This document shows, one piece after another, positions 34,988 through 44,209 of a stretch of DNA of 64,000 bases. Origin of the DNA: Ancylobacter polymorphus (lineage in GTDB: Bacteria > Pseudomonadota > Alphaproteobacteria > Rhizobiales > Xanthobacteraceae). How positions within the stretch are numbered: the first letter of the stretch is position 1; each line of letters starts with the position of its first letter. The notes below the pieces were generated by a model. The model made no database searches. It was not told the origin of the DNA and saw only the letters and a list, made by a program, of their open reading frames with translations. The stretch lies in the NCBI RefSeq assembly GCF_022836935.1, contig NZ_CP083239.1, forward strand, positions 1,615,501-1,679,500. The letters run 5' to 3'. The position numbers were made by a program, and so were the translations under genes.

Positions 34988-35611
34988 ATGACCGCACGCA
35001 GCGCCCGCAAGCGCCTTCAGCCCGCCGAGCGGCGGGTGCTGATTCTGGAAGAAGCGTTGCGGCTGTTCGCGTCGCGCCATTTCTCCGTCGTCACGGTGCG
35101 CGACATCGCGCTGGTCTGCGACATCAATGTCGGTTTGCTCTACCATTATTTCGAGAACAAGGACGATCTTGTGCGCCGCGCGCTTGGGCACGCGATCGAA
35201 CAACTCGTGGCCGGCTATGAGGAGCGGCGCGCCGCCGGGGCGGAGCCGCTGGCGGAAATCCTCGCCTGGCTTGACATCCATATGGAGCTGGCGCCGACCC
35301 TCGCCCTTATGGTCAAGCTGATGAGCGACTATGCCTCCTCCGGCCTGCGCGATGAGGAACTGGATGCCCTGATCGCGGGCTTCTACGGCCGTGAAAAGCA
35401 ACTGCTGGAAAGTGCGCTGGCGCGCGGAGTTGCGAGTGGCGCCTTTGCCCCTGTCGACATCGCCCGCACCGCCCGGCGTATCGGACTGATGCTCGACGGC
35501 ATCTTTTACGCCTCCGCCAGCCGTGGCGACGACCGTATCGTCGCCGACATCGCCGATCTCGCCGATTTCGTGCGCGAATTGCTCGCGGTGCGCGGCGTAC
35601 CGGTGGCCTGA
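34988..35611 (+). CDS. TetR/AcrR family transcriptional regulator
   Basis: A 207-residue repressor-type protein. The N-terminal helix-turn-helix is clear: VTVRDIALVCDINVGLLYHYF near residues 36-56, followed by a variable helical ligand domain. The ATG at 34988 is chosen because GGAGG lies six bases upstream; the ATG at 34946 lacks one. Divergence from the ABC/monooxygenase operon, with a dyad between them, suggests that it controls uptake and oxidation of that operon's substrate. Confidence 0.9.
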   Translation: MTARSARKRLQPAERRVLILEEALRLFASRHFSVVTVRDIALVCDINVGLLYHYFENKDDLVRRALGHAIEQLVAGYEERRAAGAEPLAEILAWLDIHMELAPTLALMVKLMSDYASSGLRDEELDALIAGFYGREKQLLESALARGVASGAFAPVDIARTARRIGLMLDGIFYASASRGDDRIVADIADLADFVRELLAVRGVPVA

Positions 35612-35765
35612 GCGGCTCTCCCCTTCACGCAAGGGTGATTAGATGACGCTCATCATGAAGCGGTAGCCTCACGCCGGGAGCGCAGACACCCCGTCCAGCC
35701 ATTGCTGTTGCGGTGGACAGGGTGCCGTTGCGCGTCCTCATCCCCGGGAAGGAGAGGGCGTTCTG

Positions 35766-36224
35766 ATGAAATTCATACTCAATGGTCGCGAGCAGACGCT
35801 GGACGCTGACGGCGCTATGCCGCTGCTCTGGGCGATCCGCGACCTGGCCGGGCTGACCGGCACCAAGTTCGGCTGCGGCGCCGCCCTGTGCGGGGCCTGC
35901 ACGGTACATGTGGATGGGGCGCCGGTGCGCTCCTGCCAGACCTTCCTGTCCGATGTCGAGGGTAAGAGCGTCACCACCATCGAGGGCGTCGCCGCCACCG
36001 GCAAGGTGGGCGCGGCGGTGATCGACGCCTGGCGCAAGCTCGACGTGGTGCAGTGCGGCTATTGCCAGTCCGGCCAGATCATGTCGGCCGTCGGCCTGCT
36101 AAGCGAGAACCGTGCCCCGAGCGACGCCGACATCGACGCGGCCATGGACGGCAATGTCTGCCGCTGCGCCACGTATCAGCGCATCCGTGCCGCCATCCAC
36201 GAAGCCGCCTCCAACCTCGGGTGA
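35766..36224 (+). CDS. (2Fe-2S)-binding subunit of a molybdenum hydroxylase (IorA-like)
   Basis: A 152-residue electron-transfer subunit with two 2Fe-2S domains: Cys37, 42, 45, 57 (plant-type cluster) and Cys97, 100, 132, 134 (second cluster). This is the size and pattern of the small subunit of isoquinoline 1-oxidoreductase and membrane-linked aldehyde dehydrogenases. Its partner is the next gene, six bases away. No FAD subunit is present, so electrons probably leave to a cytochrome or quinone. Confidence 0.92.
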   Translation: MKFILNGREQTLDADGAMPLLWAIRDLAGLTGTKFGCGAALCGACTVHVDGAPVRSCQTFLSDVEGKSVTTIEGVAATGKVGAAVIDAWRKLDVVQCGYCQSGQIMSAVGLLSENRAPSDADIDAAMDGNVCRCATYQRIRAAIHEAASNLG

Positions 36225-36229
36225 TCGCC

Positions 36230-38449
36230 ATGCACCTCCTCACACCCGACCAGTACCGGCAGATGCTTGCGGGCATGGGCGCCCCGGCGGCGGCCACGCG
36301 TCGCGGCTTCCTCAAGGGGCTCGCCGCCGCCGGCGGCGCGCTCGTCATCGGCGTGCATCTCTCCCCGCGCCTCGCGCAGGCGGAGGAAGCCGCTGCCGCC
36401 CCGCCCGCCCCGCCGATGCCCAATGCCTTCATCCGCATCGCGCCCGACAATACGGTGACCGTGCTCATCAAGCATGTGGACATGGGGCAGGGCGTGACCA
36501 CCGGCCTGCCAACCATCGTCGCGGAAGAGCTCGACGCCGACTGGGGCCAGATGCGCACCGCCTTCGCCCCGGCCGATGCCAAACTCTATAACAACCTCGC
36601 TTTCGGCCCGGTCCAGGGCACGGGCGGCTCCACCTCCATCGCCAATAGCTGGGACCAGCTGCGCCGCGCCGGCGCGGCGGCCCGTGCGATGCTGGTCGAG
36701 GCGGCCGCCCGGCAATGGGGCGTACCGGCCGATAGCATCACGGTCGAGAAGGGCGTGCTGAGAAGCGGCACGCATTCCGGCACGTTCGGCGCGTTCGCGC
36801 AAGCCGCTGCCAAGCTGCCCGTGCCGGCCGATGTGAAGCTGAAGGACCCCAAGGATTTCACGCTGATCGGCACGAAGCTGCCGCGGCTTGATTCCGCCAC
36901 CAAAACCGACGGCACCGCGACCTATGCGTTGGACATGCGCCGGCCGGGCATGCTCACCGCCGTGGTCCGCCGGCCGGATCGCTTCGGCGCGACGGTAAAG
37001 AGCTTCGACGCGACCGCCGCGAAGAAAGTTCCGGGTGTGGTCGAGGTGGTGGCAGTGCCTTCCGGCATCGCGGTGCTTGCGACCAACACCTGGGCGGCGA
37101 TCCAGGGGCGCGATGCCCTTGCCGCCATAGAGTGGGACGAGTCCAAGGCGGAGCGGCGCGGCACGGCCGAGCTTTTCGACGAATACGCCAAGCTGGCGAA
37201 GACGCCGGGCCTCCCCGCGGCCCGTCGGGGCGATGCGGCCAAGGGGCTGGAGAAGGCGGCGAAGATCTTCGAGGCCGAGTTCAGCTTCCCCTATCTCGCC
37301 CATGCGCCGATGGAGCCGCTGAACTGCGTGATCGAGAAGACCGGCGACGGTGTCACCATCTGGACCGGCTCGCAGTTCCAGACCATCGAGCAGGCGGTGA
37401 CCGCCGGCATTCTCGGTGTGAAGCCCGAGCAGGTGAAGATCGAGTCGCTCTATGCCGGCGGCTCCTTCGGCCGCCGCGCCAACCCGCCGGCGGACTATGT
37501 CGCGGAGGCCGCCACCATCCTCAAGGCGATCGACGGGCGCGCGCCGGTGCATCTCGTCTGGACCCGCGAGGACGACATCAAGGGCGGCTATTACCGGCCC
37601 ATGTTCTATCACTCGGTGCGCGCCGGCCTGACGGCGGACGGCAAGATCGCTGGCTGGGACCAGCGCATCGTCGGCCAGTCCTTCATCGTCGGCACCCCCT
37701 TCGAGGCCTTCATCATCAAGGAGGGCGTCGACGGCACCTCGGTGGAGGGCGCCTCCGATACCAATTACGCCATCGACGATTTCCGGGTCGACCTGCACAC
37801 GGTGAAAGTGGGCGTGCCCACGCTTTGGTGGCGCTCGGTCGGCCACACCCACACTGCCCATGTGGTGGAGGTGATGATCGACGAGCTCGCCCATGCGGCG
37901 GGGCGCGATCCCGTGGCGTTCCGGCTGGAACTGCTGCAGGACAAGCCGCGCCACGCCGCCGTGCTGAAGCTGCTGGCGGAGAAGGCGCAATGGGGCGGGA
38001 AGCCCGGCGCCGGCAAGGGGCGCGGCGTGGCGCTGCATGAGAGCTTCAACACCGTGGTCGGCAGCGTCATCGACGTGTCGGTGGTCGACGGGCGGATCAA
38101 GGTCGAACGCGTCGTCTGCGCGGTGGATTGCGGCATCGCCATCAATCCGGACGTGATCGCGGCGCAGATCGAGGGGGGCGTCGGCTTCGGCCTCGGCGCG
38201 GCGCTGCATGACGAGATCACGCTCGACGGCGGCGTGGTCGAGCAGGCCAATTTCGACACCTATGTGCCGCTGCGCATGTCGGAAATGCCCAAGGTCGAGG
38301 TGCATATCCTTCCCTCGGCCAACCCGCCGACGGGAATCGGCGAGCCGGGGGTGCCGGGGGTGGCGCCGGCGCTCTCCAACGCCATCTTCGCCGCCACCGG
38401 CCAGAGGCTGCGCTCGCTGCCCTTCCGGCTGGAGGACTTCAAGGTCTGA
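36230..38449 (+). CDS. Molybdopterin-binding subunit of a molybdenum hydroxylase (IorB-like, Tat-exported)
   Basis: A 739-residue catalytic subunit of the xanthine oxidase family. The N-terminus has a Tat signal (RRGFLKG at residues 24-30, hydrophobic stretch, AQA near 49-51), so the holoenzyme probably works in the periplasm. Later blocks are [32 protein letters not shown] and the catalytic-glutamate block [12 protein letters not shown] near the end. Relatives oxidise N-heterocycles or aldehydes; the true substrate is unknown. The ATG at 36230 is used; a GTG at 36221 overlapping the previous stop is an alternative. A two-way terminator follows. Confidence 0.9.
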   Translation: MHLLTPDQYRQMLAGMGAPAAATRRGFLKGLAAAGGALVIGVHLSPRLAQAEEAAAAPPAPPMPNAFIRIAPDNTVTVLIKHVDMGQGVTTGLPTIVAEELDADWGQMRTAFAPADAKLYNNLAFGPVQGTGGSTSIANSWDQLRRAGAAARAMLVEAAARQWGVPADSITVEKGVLRSGTHSGTFGAFAQAAAKLPVPADVKLKDPKDFTLIGTKLPRLDSATKTDGTATYALDMRRPGMLTAVVRRPDRFGATVKSFDATAAKKVPGVVEVVAVPSGIAVLATNTWAAIQGRDALAAIEWDESKAERRGTAELFDEYAKLAKTPGLPAARRGDAAKGLEKAAKIFEAEFSFPYLAHAPMEPLNCVIEKTGDGVTIWTGSQFQTIEQAVTAGILGVKPEQVKIESLYAGGSFGRRANPPADYVAEAATILKAIDGRAPVHLVWTREDDIKGGYYRPMFYHSVRAGLTADGKIAGWDQRIVGQSFIVGTPFEAFIIKEGVDGTSVEGASDTNYAIDDFRVDLHTVKVGVPTLWWRSVGHTHTAHVVEVMIDELAHAAGRDPVAFRLELLQDKPRHAAVLKLLAEKAQWGGKPGAGKGRGVALHESFNTVVGSVIDVSVVDGRIKVERVVCAVDCGIAINPDVIAAQIEGGVGFGLGAALHDEITLDGGVVEQANFDTYVPLRMSEMPKVEVHILPSANPPTGIGEPGVPGVAPALSNAIFAATGQRLRSLPFRLEDFKV

Positions 38450-38480
38450 CAGCGCGTCCGGCGCAACCCGCCGTAAAATG

Positions 38481-38508
38481 AAAAGGCCGGTCGCGAGACC
38501 GGCCTTTT
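38481..38508. terminator. Two-way rho-independent terminator
   Basis: GGCCGGTC (38485-38492) and GACCGGCC (38497-38504) pair perfectly, with AAAA before and TTTT after, between the convergent molybdenum hydroxylase and gabD genes. Confidence 0.92.
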
Positions 38509-38530
38509 GACTCAAGGGTCGTTTGCCGGC

Positions 38531-39976
38531 TTACAGGCCGCCGATGCACACATATTTCACATCGAGATATTCCTCGATGCCGTATTTCGAGCCTTCGCGG
38601 CCGACGCCGGATTCCTTCACCCCGCCGAAGGGCGCGACTTCCGTGGTGATGACGCCGGCATTGATGCCGACCTGGCCGTAGCGCAGCTGCTCCGAGACGC
38701 GGAAGGCGCGGGCGAGATCGCGCGTGTAGAAATAGCAGGCAAGGCCGAACTCGGTGTCGTTGGCGAGGCGCACCGCTTCTTCTTCGGTCTCGAAACGGAA
38801 CACCGGGGCGACTGGGCCGAAGATTTCCTCGCGAGCGAAGTTCATGTCCGGCGAGGCATTGGCGATGACGGTCGGCTGGAAGAACTGGCCGCCGAGCGCG
38901 TGGCGCCCGCCGCCGGTGACGACCTTGCCGCCCTTGGCGAGCGCGTCGGCGACGAAGCTCTCGGTCTTGGCCACCGCCTTGTCGTCGATCAGCGGGCCCT
39001 GCACCACGCCTTCCTCAAGGCCGGAGCCGACCTTCAGCTTGGCCGAGGCGGTGGCGAGCTTCTCGACGAACGCATCATAGATGCCGGCCTGGGCATAGAA
39101 GCGATTGGCGCAGACGCAGGTCTGGCCGGAGTTGCGGTATTTGGAGGCGATGGCGCCTTCCACCGCCTTGTCGAGATCGGCGTCGTCGAAGATGACGAAG
39201 GGGGCGTTGCCACCGAGTTCCATCGAGACGCGCTTCACCGTGTCGGCGGCCTGCTTCATCAAGAGCTTGCCGATGGGGGTGGAGCCGGTGAAGGTGATCT
39301 TGCGCACGATGGGGTTGGAGGTCATCTCGCCGCCAATGGCCGAGGCCGAGCCGGTGAGGATGTTGACCACGCCCTTGGGATAGCCGGCCTGTTCGCACAG
39401 TATGCCCCAGGCGAGGCCGGAATAGGGGGTCTGGGTCGCCGGCTTCATCACCGAGGTGCAGCCGGTGGCGAGCGCCGGGCCGATCTTGCGCGCCGCCATG
39501 GAGGAGGGGAAGTTCCACGGCGTGATGGCCGCGACCACGCCGACAGGCTGCTTGGTGGCGAGGATGCGCCGCTCGCCCCAGGGCGAGGGAATCACGTCGC
39601 CATAGACGCGGCGGGCTTCTTCCGAGAACCACAGCACATAGGCGGCGCTGGCGCCGACCTCGCCCATGGATTCGGTGAGCGGCTTGCCCTGCTCGATGGT
39701 CAGCAGTTCGGCGAGCGCGCGCTGATTGTCCATGATGGCGGTGTAGAGGCGGCGCAGCAGCTTGGCGCGCTCATCCGCCGTGGTGCGCGAGAAGCTCTCG
39801 AACGCCCGCTCGGCGGCGGCGATGGCGCGCCGCGTCTCGTCCGTGCCGGCATTGGGAACGGTGCCGATCACTTCGCCCGTAGCCGGATTGGTGACCTCGA
39901 TCGTGCCGCCGCCATCGGCGCCGACCCACTGCCCGTCGATGAGATTCGCGTCGCGCTTGAAATCCGCCCAGTTCAT
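38531..39976 (-). CDS. gabD: NAD(P)-dependent succinate-semialdehyde dehydrogenase
   Basis: A 481-residue aldehyde dehydrogenase that converts succinate semialdehyde to succinate. The catalytic Glu253 (MELGGNAPF) and Cys287 (GQTCVCANRF) are in place, with the second Cys289 typical of GabD, and the length is standard. It stands alone, without the gabT transaminase or gabP transporter. Its leader has strong structure that can pair with the ribosome site (39977-40014), so translation may be regulated. Confidence 0.88.
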   Translation of the reverse strand: MNWADFKRDANLIDGQWVGADGGGTIEVTNPATGEVIGTVPNAGTDETRRAIAAAERAFESFSRTTADERAKLLRRLYTAIMDNQRALAELLTIEQGKPLTESMGEVGASAAYVLWFSEEARRVYGDVIPSPWGERRILATKQPVGVVAAITPWNFPSSMAARKIGPALATGCTSVMKPATQTPYSGLAWGILCEQAGYPKGVVNILTGSASAIGGEMTSNPIVRKITFTGSTPIGKLLMKQAADTVKRVSMELGGNAPFVIFDDADLDKAVEGAIASKYRNSGQTCVCANRFYAQAGIYDAFVEKLATASAKLKVGSGLEEGVVQGPLIDDKAVAKTESFVADALAKGGKVVTGGGRHALGGQFFQPTVIANASPDMNFAREEIFGPVAPVFRFETEEEAVRLANDTEFGLACYFYTRDLARAFRVSEQLRYGQVGINAGVITTEVAPFGGVKESGVGREGSKYGIEEYLDVKYVCIGGL

Positions 39977-40079
39977 GGGTTCCGCCTCTCCGTCAGGGGG
40001 AAGCTGGAGAACCCGTCAGGCGGTACGCCCTGACCGGCTCAGCCTCCCGGGGCGCGGCTCTTCTGGCCGGCGCCGGCCA
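39977..40079 (-). promoter_or_regulatory. Structured leader of gabD
   Basis: In the region before the gabD ATG, GGAGAACCC (40006-40014) can pair with GGGTT (39977-39981) and CTCC (39988-39991), the latter being the complement of the ribosome site, so the site may be masked. Next to it is the hairpin 40015-40034 (GTCAGG with CCTGAC), and upstream a perfect 16-base palindrome (40064-40079). No named riboswitch class is recognised. Confidence 0.4.
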
Positions 40080-40155
40080 AGGCTATGTAGCGCCCGGGCG
40101 GCAGGGCGACAATCACTCGCCGGTCACATCCGTTGTGAAGGCGTGGGGCAAGGCC

Positions 40156-40515
40156 TCAGCCCGGCCGCATGTCGACCAGCGGGGTGAAGCCGCCAAAGAT
40201 CATGCGGGCGCCGTCGAAGGGCATGTCGGTGAACTCCTTGAGGCGCGGGTCGTCCATGAACGCCTTCATGCCGGCGTCGCGCGCCTCGCGCGAGGGCCAT
40301 TCGATCCAGGAAAACACCACGGCTTCCTCGGACGTCGCCTGCACCGCCCTATGGAAATCGGTCAGCTTGCCGTGTGGCACGTCGTCTTCCCAGGTCTCCA
40401 TCAGCCGCAGGGCGCCGTGATCGAAGAAGATCGGCGCCGTCTTCTCCGCCATGGTGCGGTAGGCGTCCTTCTTGGCGGTCGGCACGGCGATGACGAAACC
40501 GTCAATATAGCTCAT
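40156..40515 (-). CDS. DUF1428 (YbaA family) protein
   Basis: A 119-residue small cytosolic protein of the DUF1428 family, which has a ferredoxin-like dimeric alpha-beta barrel fold and no known reaction. The start YIDGFVIAVPTAKKDAYR and the blocks VVFSWIEWPSREARD and MPFDGARMIFGGF are diagnostic. AGGAGGA precedes the ATG at 40515 and rules out the upstream frame extension to 40599. The gene appears monocistronic. Confidence 0.9.
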   Translation of the reverse strand: MSYIDGFVIAVPTAKKDAYRTMAEKTAPIFFDHGALRLMETWEDDVPHGKLTDFHRAVQATSEEAVVFSWIEWPSREARDAGMKAFMDDPRLKEFTDMPFDGARMIFGGFTPLVDMRPG

Positions 40516-40601
40516 GGCGTCCTCCTCCCTTGGTCGGGTTGGAGGCGATAGTAGGTCCATTCCCCCGGGGAAGAGCGGTAGGCCGGGCGGGAGGCCCAAC
40601 G

Positions 40602-40630
40602 AAAAAGCCCCGGCACGGGCCGGGGCTTTT
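40602..40630 (-). terminator. Terminator after the Bax-inhibitor-1 family gene
   Basis: GCCCCGGC (40607-40614) and GCCGGGGC (40619-40626) form a perfect stem; on the minus strand five T residues follow, and on the plus strand four, so it can act both ways. Confidence 0.9.
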
Positions 40631-40655
40631 CCTCTGTTTGGCGTCGTCAGAGCGC

Positions 40656-41435
40656 TCAGTTGTTCCGGTTGCCGAAAAGCTGCAACAGCATGAGGAACAT
40701 GTTGATGAAGTCGAGATAGAGCGTCAGCGCGCCCATGATCGCCTTGCGGCCGGCCACCACATCGTCGTCGCCGGCGAAGTACATCTCCTTGATGCGCTGG
40801 GTGTCATAGGCGGTGAGGCCCGCGAACACCAGCACGCCCACCACCGAGATGATGAACTGCAGCATCGAGGAGACGAGGAAGATGTTCACCACCATGGCGA
40901 CCAGAATGCCGATCAGGCCCATGACGAGGAACGAGCCGAGACCCGACAGGCTGCGCGAGGTGGTGTAGCCGTAGAGGCTGAGGCCACCGAACGCCGCCGC
41001 GGTGATGAAGAACACCCGGACGATGCTCTCATGCGTGTAGACCAGGAAGATGCTGGCCAGCGACACGCCGACGAGCGCGGCATAGACCCAGAAGATGGTC
41101 TGCGCGGTGGCGACGCTCAGCCGGTCCACCCGGAAGCTGAGGAACAGCACGGCGGCCAGCGGCGCGAACATCACGACATAGCGCAGCGGGCTGCCGAACA
41201 GCGTCGCGCCGAACTCGGTGAGGTAGATGCCGGCGAACTGGTAGGGCGTCGCCACGTCGGAGACGGCGAGCATGTAGATGCCAAGCGCCGCCGCGCCGGT
41301 GATGGCGAGGCCGAGCGTCATGTAGTTGTAGACGCGCAGCATATAGGCGCGCAGGCCCTGGTCGATCTCGGCCTGCGTCCGCGCCGCCGTCGCCCCGAAG
41401 CGCGGCACGGAGACGTTGCGGTTAAAGTCGGACAT
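40656..41435 (-). CDS. Bax inhibitor-1 / YccA-YbhL family membrane protein
   Basis: A 259-residue inner-membrane protein with seven hydrophobic segments, matching the BI-1 (TMBIM) family, whose members leak calcium or protons or modulate FtsH proteolysis. The DTQRIKEMY segment near residue 220 in the last loop is conserved in the family. The gene has its own promoter (41511-41539), a structured leader that resembles the ybhL leader of Rhizobiales, and a clean terminator, so it is a single-gene unit. Confidence 0.92.
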   Translation of the reverse strand: MSDFNRNVSVPRFGATAARTQAEIDQGLRAYMLRVYNYMTLGLAITGAAALGIYMLAVSDVATPYQFAGIYLTEFGATLFGSPLRYVVMFAPLAAVLFLSFRVDRLSVATAQTIFWVYAALVGVSLASIFLVYTHESIVRVFFITAAAFGGLSLYGYTTSRSLSGLGSFLVMGLIGILVAMVVNIFLVSSMLQFIISVVGVLVFAGLTAYDTQRIKEMYFAGDDDVVAGRKAIMGALTLYLDFINMFLMLLQLFGNRNN

Positions 41436-41505
41436 GGTCGGATCCTCTCCCGATAATCCCGTGGCCCACCGATCCCGGCGACATGCCGGTAAGCGTGGGA
41501 AATCA
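41436..41505 (-). ncRNA. Candidate ybhL leader RNA
   Basis: A leader of about 70 bases lies before a BI-1/YbhL gene in a Rhizobiales-type genome, the setting of the known ybhL leader. It holds the hairpin CCGGC-5-GCCGG (41475-41489), a GTGG/CCAC pair, and GGATC/GATCC complementarity next to the GGGAGAGG ribosome site. The match to the Rfam model is from memory and unchecked. Confidence 0.5.
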
Positions 41506-41510
41506 GCGTG

Positions 41511-41539
41511 AATATGAGGGCGCGCCCTTCCTGCCGCAA
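41511..41539 (-). promoter_or_regulatory. Predicted promoter of the BI-1 family gene
   Basis: On the minus strand TTGCGG (41534-41539), 17 bases, then CATATT (41511-41516). Transcription from here would yield a leader of about 70 bases. Confidence 0.45.
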
Positions 41540-41605
41540 GTGAAGTTTGCGACAGGTTTGACGCTACGGCACGGTGCGCGCGGCCCCGGCCTGGTGTCCG
41601 GCGCG

Positions 41606-44209
41606 CTAGAGATTGCGCAGGATGCGTGCCGGTTTCTGCCCCAGCGCCCGCCAGGTGCCGATGAGGCCGAAGCCGACGGTGAGCACCAGCGCCACCGCGA
41701 CGGCGCCGAGCGCCGCGCCGGTGGACCAGGCGAAGCCCAGCTTCATCACATAGACCACCACGACATAGGCCGCCGCCGTGCCGGCGCCGACCGCCACAAT
41801 GGCGGTGACGAGGCCGAGCGCGGCATATTCGAGCCCATAGGCGGCGACGAGCCGCGCCCGCGTGGCGCCGAGTGTCTTCAGGATCACCGCGTCATACACC
41901 CGGTGGTGCTGGCCCGCCGCGAGTGCGCCGGCAAGCACCAGCACGCTGGAAAGCAGGGTGACGAGGCTGGCGCCGCGTATGGCGATGAGCAGATTGGCGA
42001 CGATCTCGCCGATCTGGGTCAGCGCCTCCTTCACCCGCACGGCGGTGACGGCTGGGAAATCCGCCGCCACGGCGCGGCCCAGGCTGCGTTCGGTGGCGAC
42101 GTCGCCGCCTTCCGGCAGGGTGAGCGTCGCCAGCGAGGTGTGCGGCGCGCCGGCGAAGGTGTTGGGCGAGAACACCATGACGAAGTTGATGGCGAGCCGT
42201 TCCCACTCCACATCGCGCAGATTGGCGATGGTGGCGGTGATGGAGCGGCCGAGCACGTTCACCGTCACCTCGTCGCCGATCTTGAGGCCGAAGGCGTCGG
42301 CGATCTCGCGCTCGAAGGAGACCAGCGGCGGGCCGGCATAATCGGCCGGCCACCACTCGCCGCCCGCCAGCACCGAGCCTTCCGGCAGCGTCTGCGCATA
42401 GGTGATGCCGCGGTCGGAGGACAGCACCCAGGCGAATTCTGGCGGCGGGTCAAGGCTTTCAGCTGCCCGTCCCCCCAGAGTGAGGATGCGGCCGCGCAGC
42501 ATCGGCACCACCTCGACCTCGCCCTCCGGCGCCTTCTGCTTGAGGAACTGGGTGAAGGCGTCGGTCTCTGTGTTCTGGATGTCGAGAAAGAAGAAGCTCG
42601 GCGCTTCCGTCGGCAGGCGGGAGGTGAGTTCGCGCGTCAGGCTGCGGTCGATCAGCGCCAGCGTCACCAGCAAGGTGAGGCCGAGGCCGAGCGAGAGCAC
42701 GATGGTGGGGGTGAGCGCCGCCGGCCGGTGGATATTGGCGAGCGCGAGCCGCAGTGCCGTGGAACGCGGGCGCGGCAGCCGGCGGGCGATCGCCATGATG
42801 CCGGCGCCGACCAGCCGCAGCACCACGAGCACGCTCGCGGCCGCCGCGAGATAGATCATCGCGATGTTGCGCTGTTCCGAGGCGTAGACGGCAAGCGCCG
42901 CCAGCGCCAGCACGGCGAGCGAGGTGAGGGCGATATAGGCAAGGCGCGGCCGGCGGCGCCCACCTTCCACATGCTCGCGGAACAGCGCCGACACCGGCAC
43001 ATCATGGGCGAGGCCCAGCGGCCACAGCGCGAAGGCCAGCGCGATGAGCGCGCCATAGGCCAGCGCCAGCAGAATCGCGCCGGGCTGCAGGCTCGGCTCG
43101 ATGGCCACCGGCAGCAAGTGGCCAAAGGCGGCATTGGCGAGGAAGGGCAGGGATGAGCCCACTGCGATGCCGATGGCGATGCCGATGGCCGCGATAAGCC
43201 CGACTTCCGCGAGGTAGATTGCGAACACCGTCCGCCCCGGCGCGCCGAGGCTCTTGAAGGTGGCGATGACGCCGCGCTTGGCGTCGAGATGGCTCTTCAC
43301 CGCATTGGCGACGCCGACGCCGCCGACGAGGAGGGCGGTGAGGCCGACGAGGGTGAGATATTCGGTGAAGCGGCGGACATTATTCTCCAGCCGGGGAGCG
43401 GCAGCGTCGCGGGTGCGGGCCTCGAAGCCGGCCTCCGGCGCGCCCTTCTGCACCTCGTCGACAAAGGCGGAAAGCTCAGTGGGCCGGTCCATCCGCACGC
43501 GGTAATGCCAGCGCACCAGGCTGCCGGGCTGCAGCAGATCGCTGGCGCGCAGCGCGTCGATGGACACCAGTACGCGTGGGCCGAAGCCGATGCCGGTGGA
43601 GAGCAGGTCCGGCTCGCGCTCCAAGGTGCCGCGCAGGATCAGCGTCGCGGCCCCGAGCTGGAAGCGATCGCCAATCTTCAGCTGCAGCCGGTCAGTGAGG
43701 GCGGGGTCGACCAGCGCGCCATAGGCGTCGCCGTCGCGGGCCAGCGCCGCGGCGAGCGGCTGCGGCGGGGTGATGTCGAGCGTGCCGACCATGGGGTAGA
43801 CGCCGTCCACCGCCTTCACCTCCGTCAGCGTGGCGTCGAGCGCCTCGCCGCTGCCCGCACGCGCCATGGCGCGCAGCGTGGCGACGGTGGAAACGCGCCC
43901 CCCCGCCTCGATGAGCCTGACTTCCTCCGGGCTCGCCTCGCGCTGCACCAGGGTGAAGGCGGCATCGCCGCCGAGCAGCGTCGTGCCCTCGCGCGCCAGA
44001 CCGTCGGTCAGGGCGCGCGAGAAGGCGCCGACACCGGCGATGGCGGCGACACCGAGCGCGAGACAGGCGAGGAACACGGCGAATCCGCGCAGGCCGCCGC
44101 GCAGTTCGCGCAGGGCGAAGCGCAGCGGCAAGGTGCGGCGGCTCGGCGCGCGCAGCGGGGCGGTGCGGCTTTCGCCGGCCACCGAAGCCGAAACCTGATC
44201 CGAATTCAT
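41606..44209 (-). CDS. ABC transporter permease, FtsX-like (YbbP family)
   Basis: An 867-residue membrane protein with the YbbP plan: an N-terminal helix (about residues 35-58), a large periplasmic domain, a first FtsX-type core (three helices near 285-390), a middle helical region, a second periplasmic domain and a last FtsX core near 745-850. Such proteins work with a LolD/MacB-like ATPase, possibly in lipid or envelope homeostasis rather than import. Its ATG overlaps the stop of the ATPase gene (ATGA), and the pair is divergent from tesA, as in many proteobacteria. Confidence 0.9.
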   Translation of the reverse strand: MNSDQVSASVAGESRTAPLRAPSRRTLPLRFALRELRGGLRGFAVFLACLALGVAAIAGVGAFSRALTDGLAREGTTLLGGDAAFTLVQREASPEEVRLIEAGGRVSTVATLRAMARAGSGEALDATLTEVKAVDGVYPMVGTLDITPPQPLAAALARDGDAYGALVDPALTDRLQLKIGDRFQLGAATLILRGTLEREPDLLSTGIGFGPRVLVSIDALRASDLLQPGSLVRWHYRVRMDRPTELSAFVDEVQKGAPEAGFEARTRDAAAPRLENNVRRFTEYLTLVGLTALLVGGVGVANAVKSHLDAKRGVIATFKSLGAPGRTVFAIYLAEVGLIAAIGIAIGIAVGSSLPFLANAAFGHLLPVAIEPSLQPGAILLALAYGALIALAFALWPLGLAHDVPVSALFREHVEGGRRRPRLAYIALTSLAVLALAALAVYASEQRNIAMIYLAAAASVLVVLRLVGAGIMAIARRLPRPRSTALRLALANIHRPAALTPTIVLSLGLGLTLLVTLALIDRSLTRELTSRLPTEAPSFFFLDIQNTETDAFTQFLKQKAPEGEVEVVPMLRGRILTLGGRAAESLDPPPEFAWVLSSDRGITYAQTLPEGSVLAGGEWWPADYAGPPLVSFEREIADAFGLKIGDEVTVNVLGRSITATIANLRDVEWERLAINFVMVFSPNTFAGAPHTSLATLTLPEGGDVATERSLGRAVAADFPAVTAVRVKEALTQIGEIVANLLIAIRGASLVTLLSSVLVLAGALAAGQHHRVYDAVILKTLGATRARLVAAYGLEYAALGLVTAIVAVGAGTAAAYVVVVYVMKLGFAWSTGAALGAVAVALVLTVGFGLIGTWRALGQKPARILRNL

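Noticed and set aside
34904..35632. A 242-residue minus-strand frame across the TetR gene
   Set aside because: It is antisense to a clear TetR helix-turn-helix protein with a strong ribosome site.
36176..38515. A 779-residue minus-strand frame
   Set aside because: It is antisense to the molybdopterin subunit with all its motifs; composition is typical of a shadow frame.
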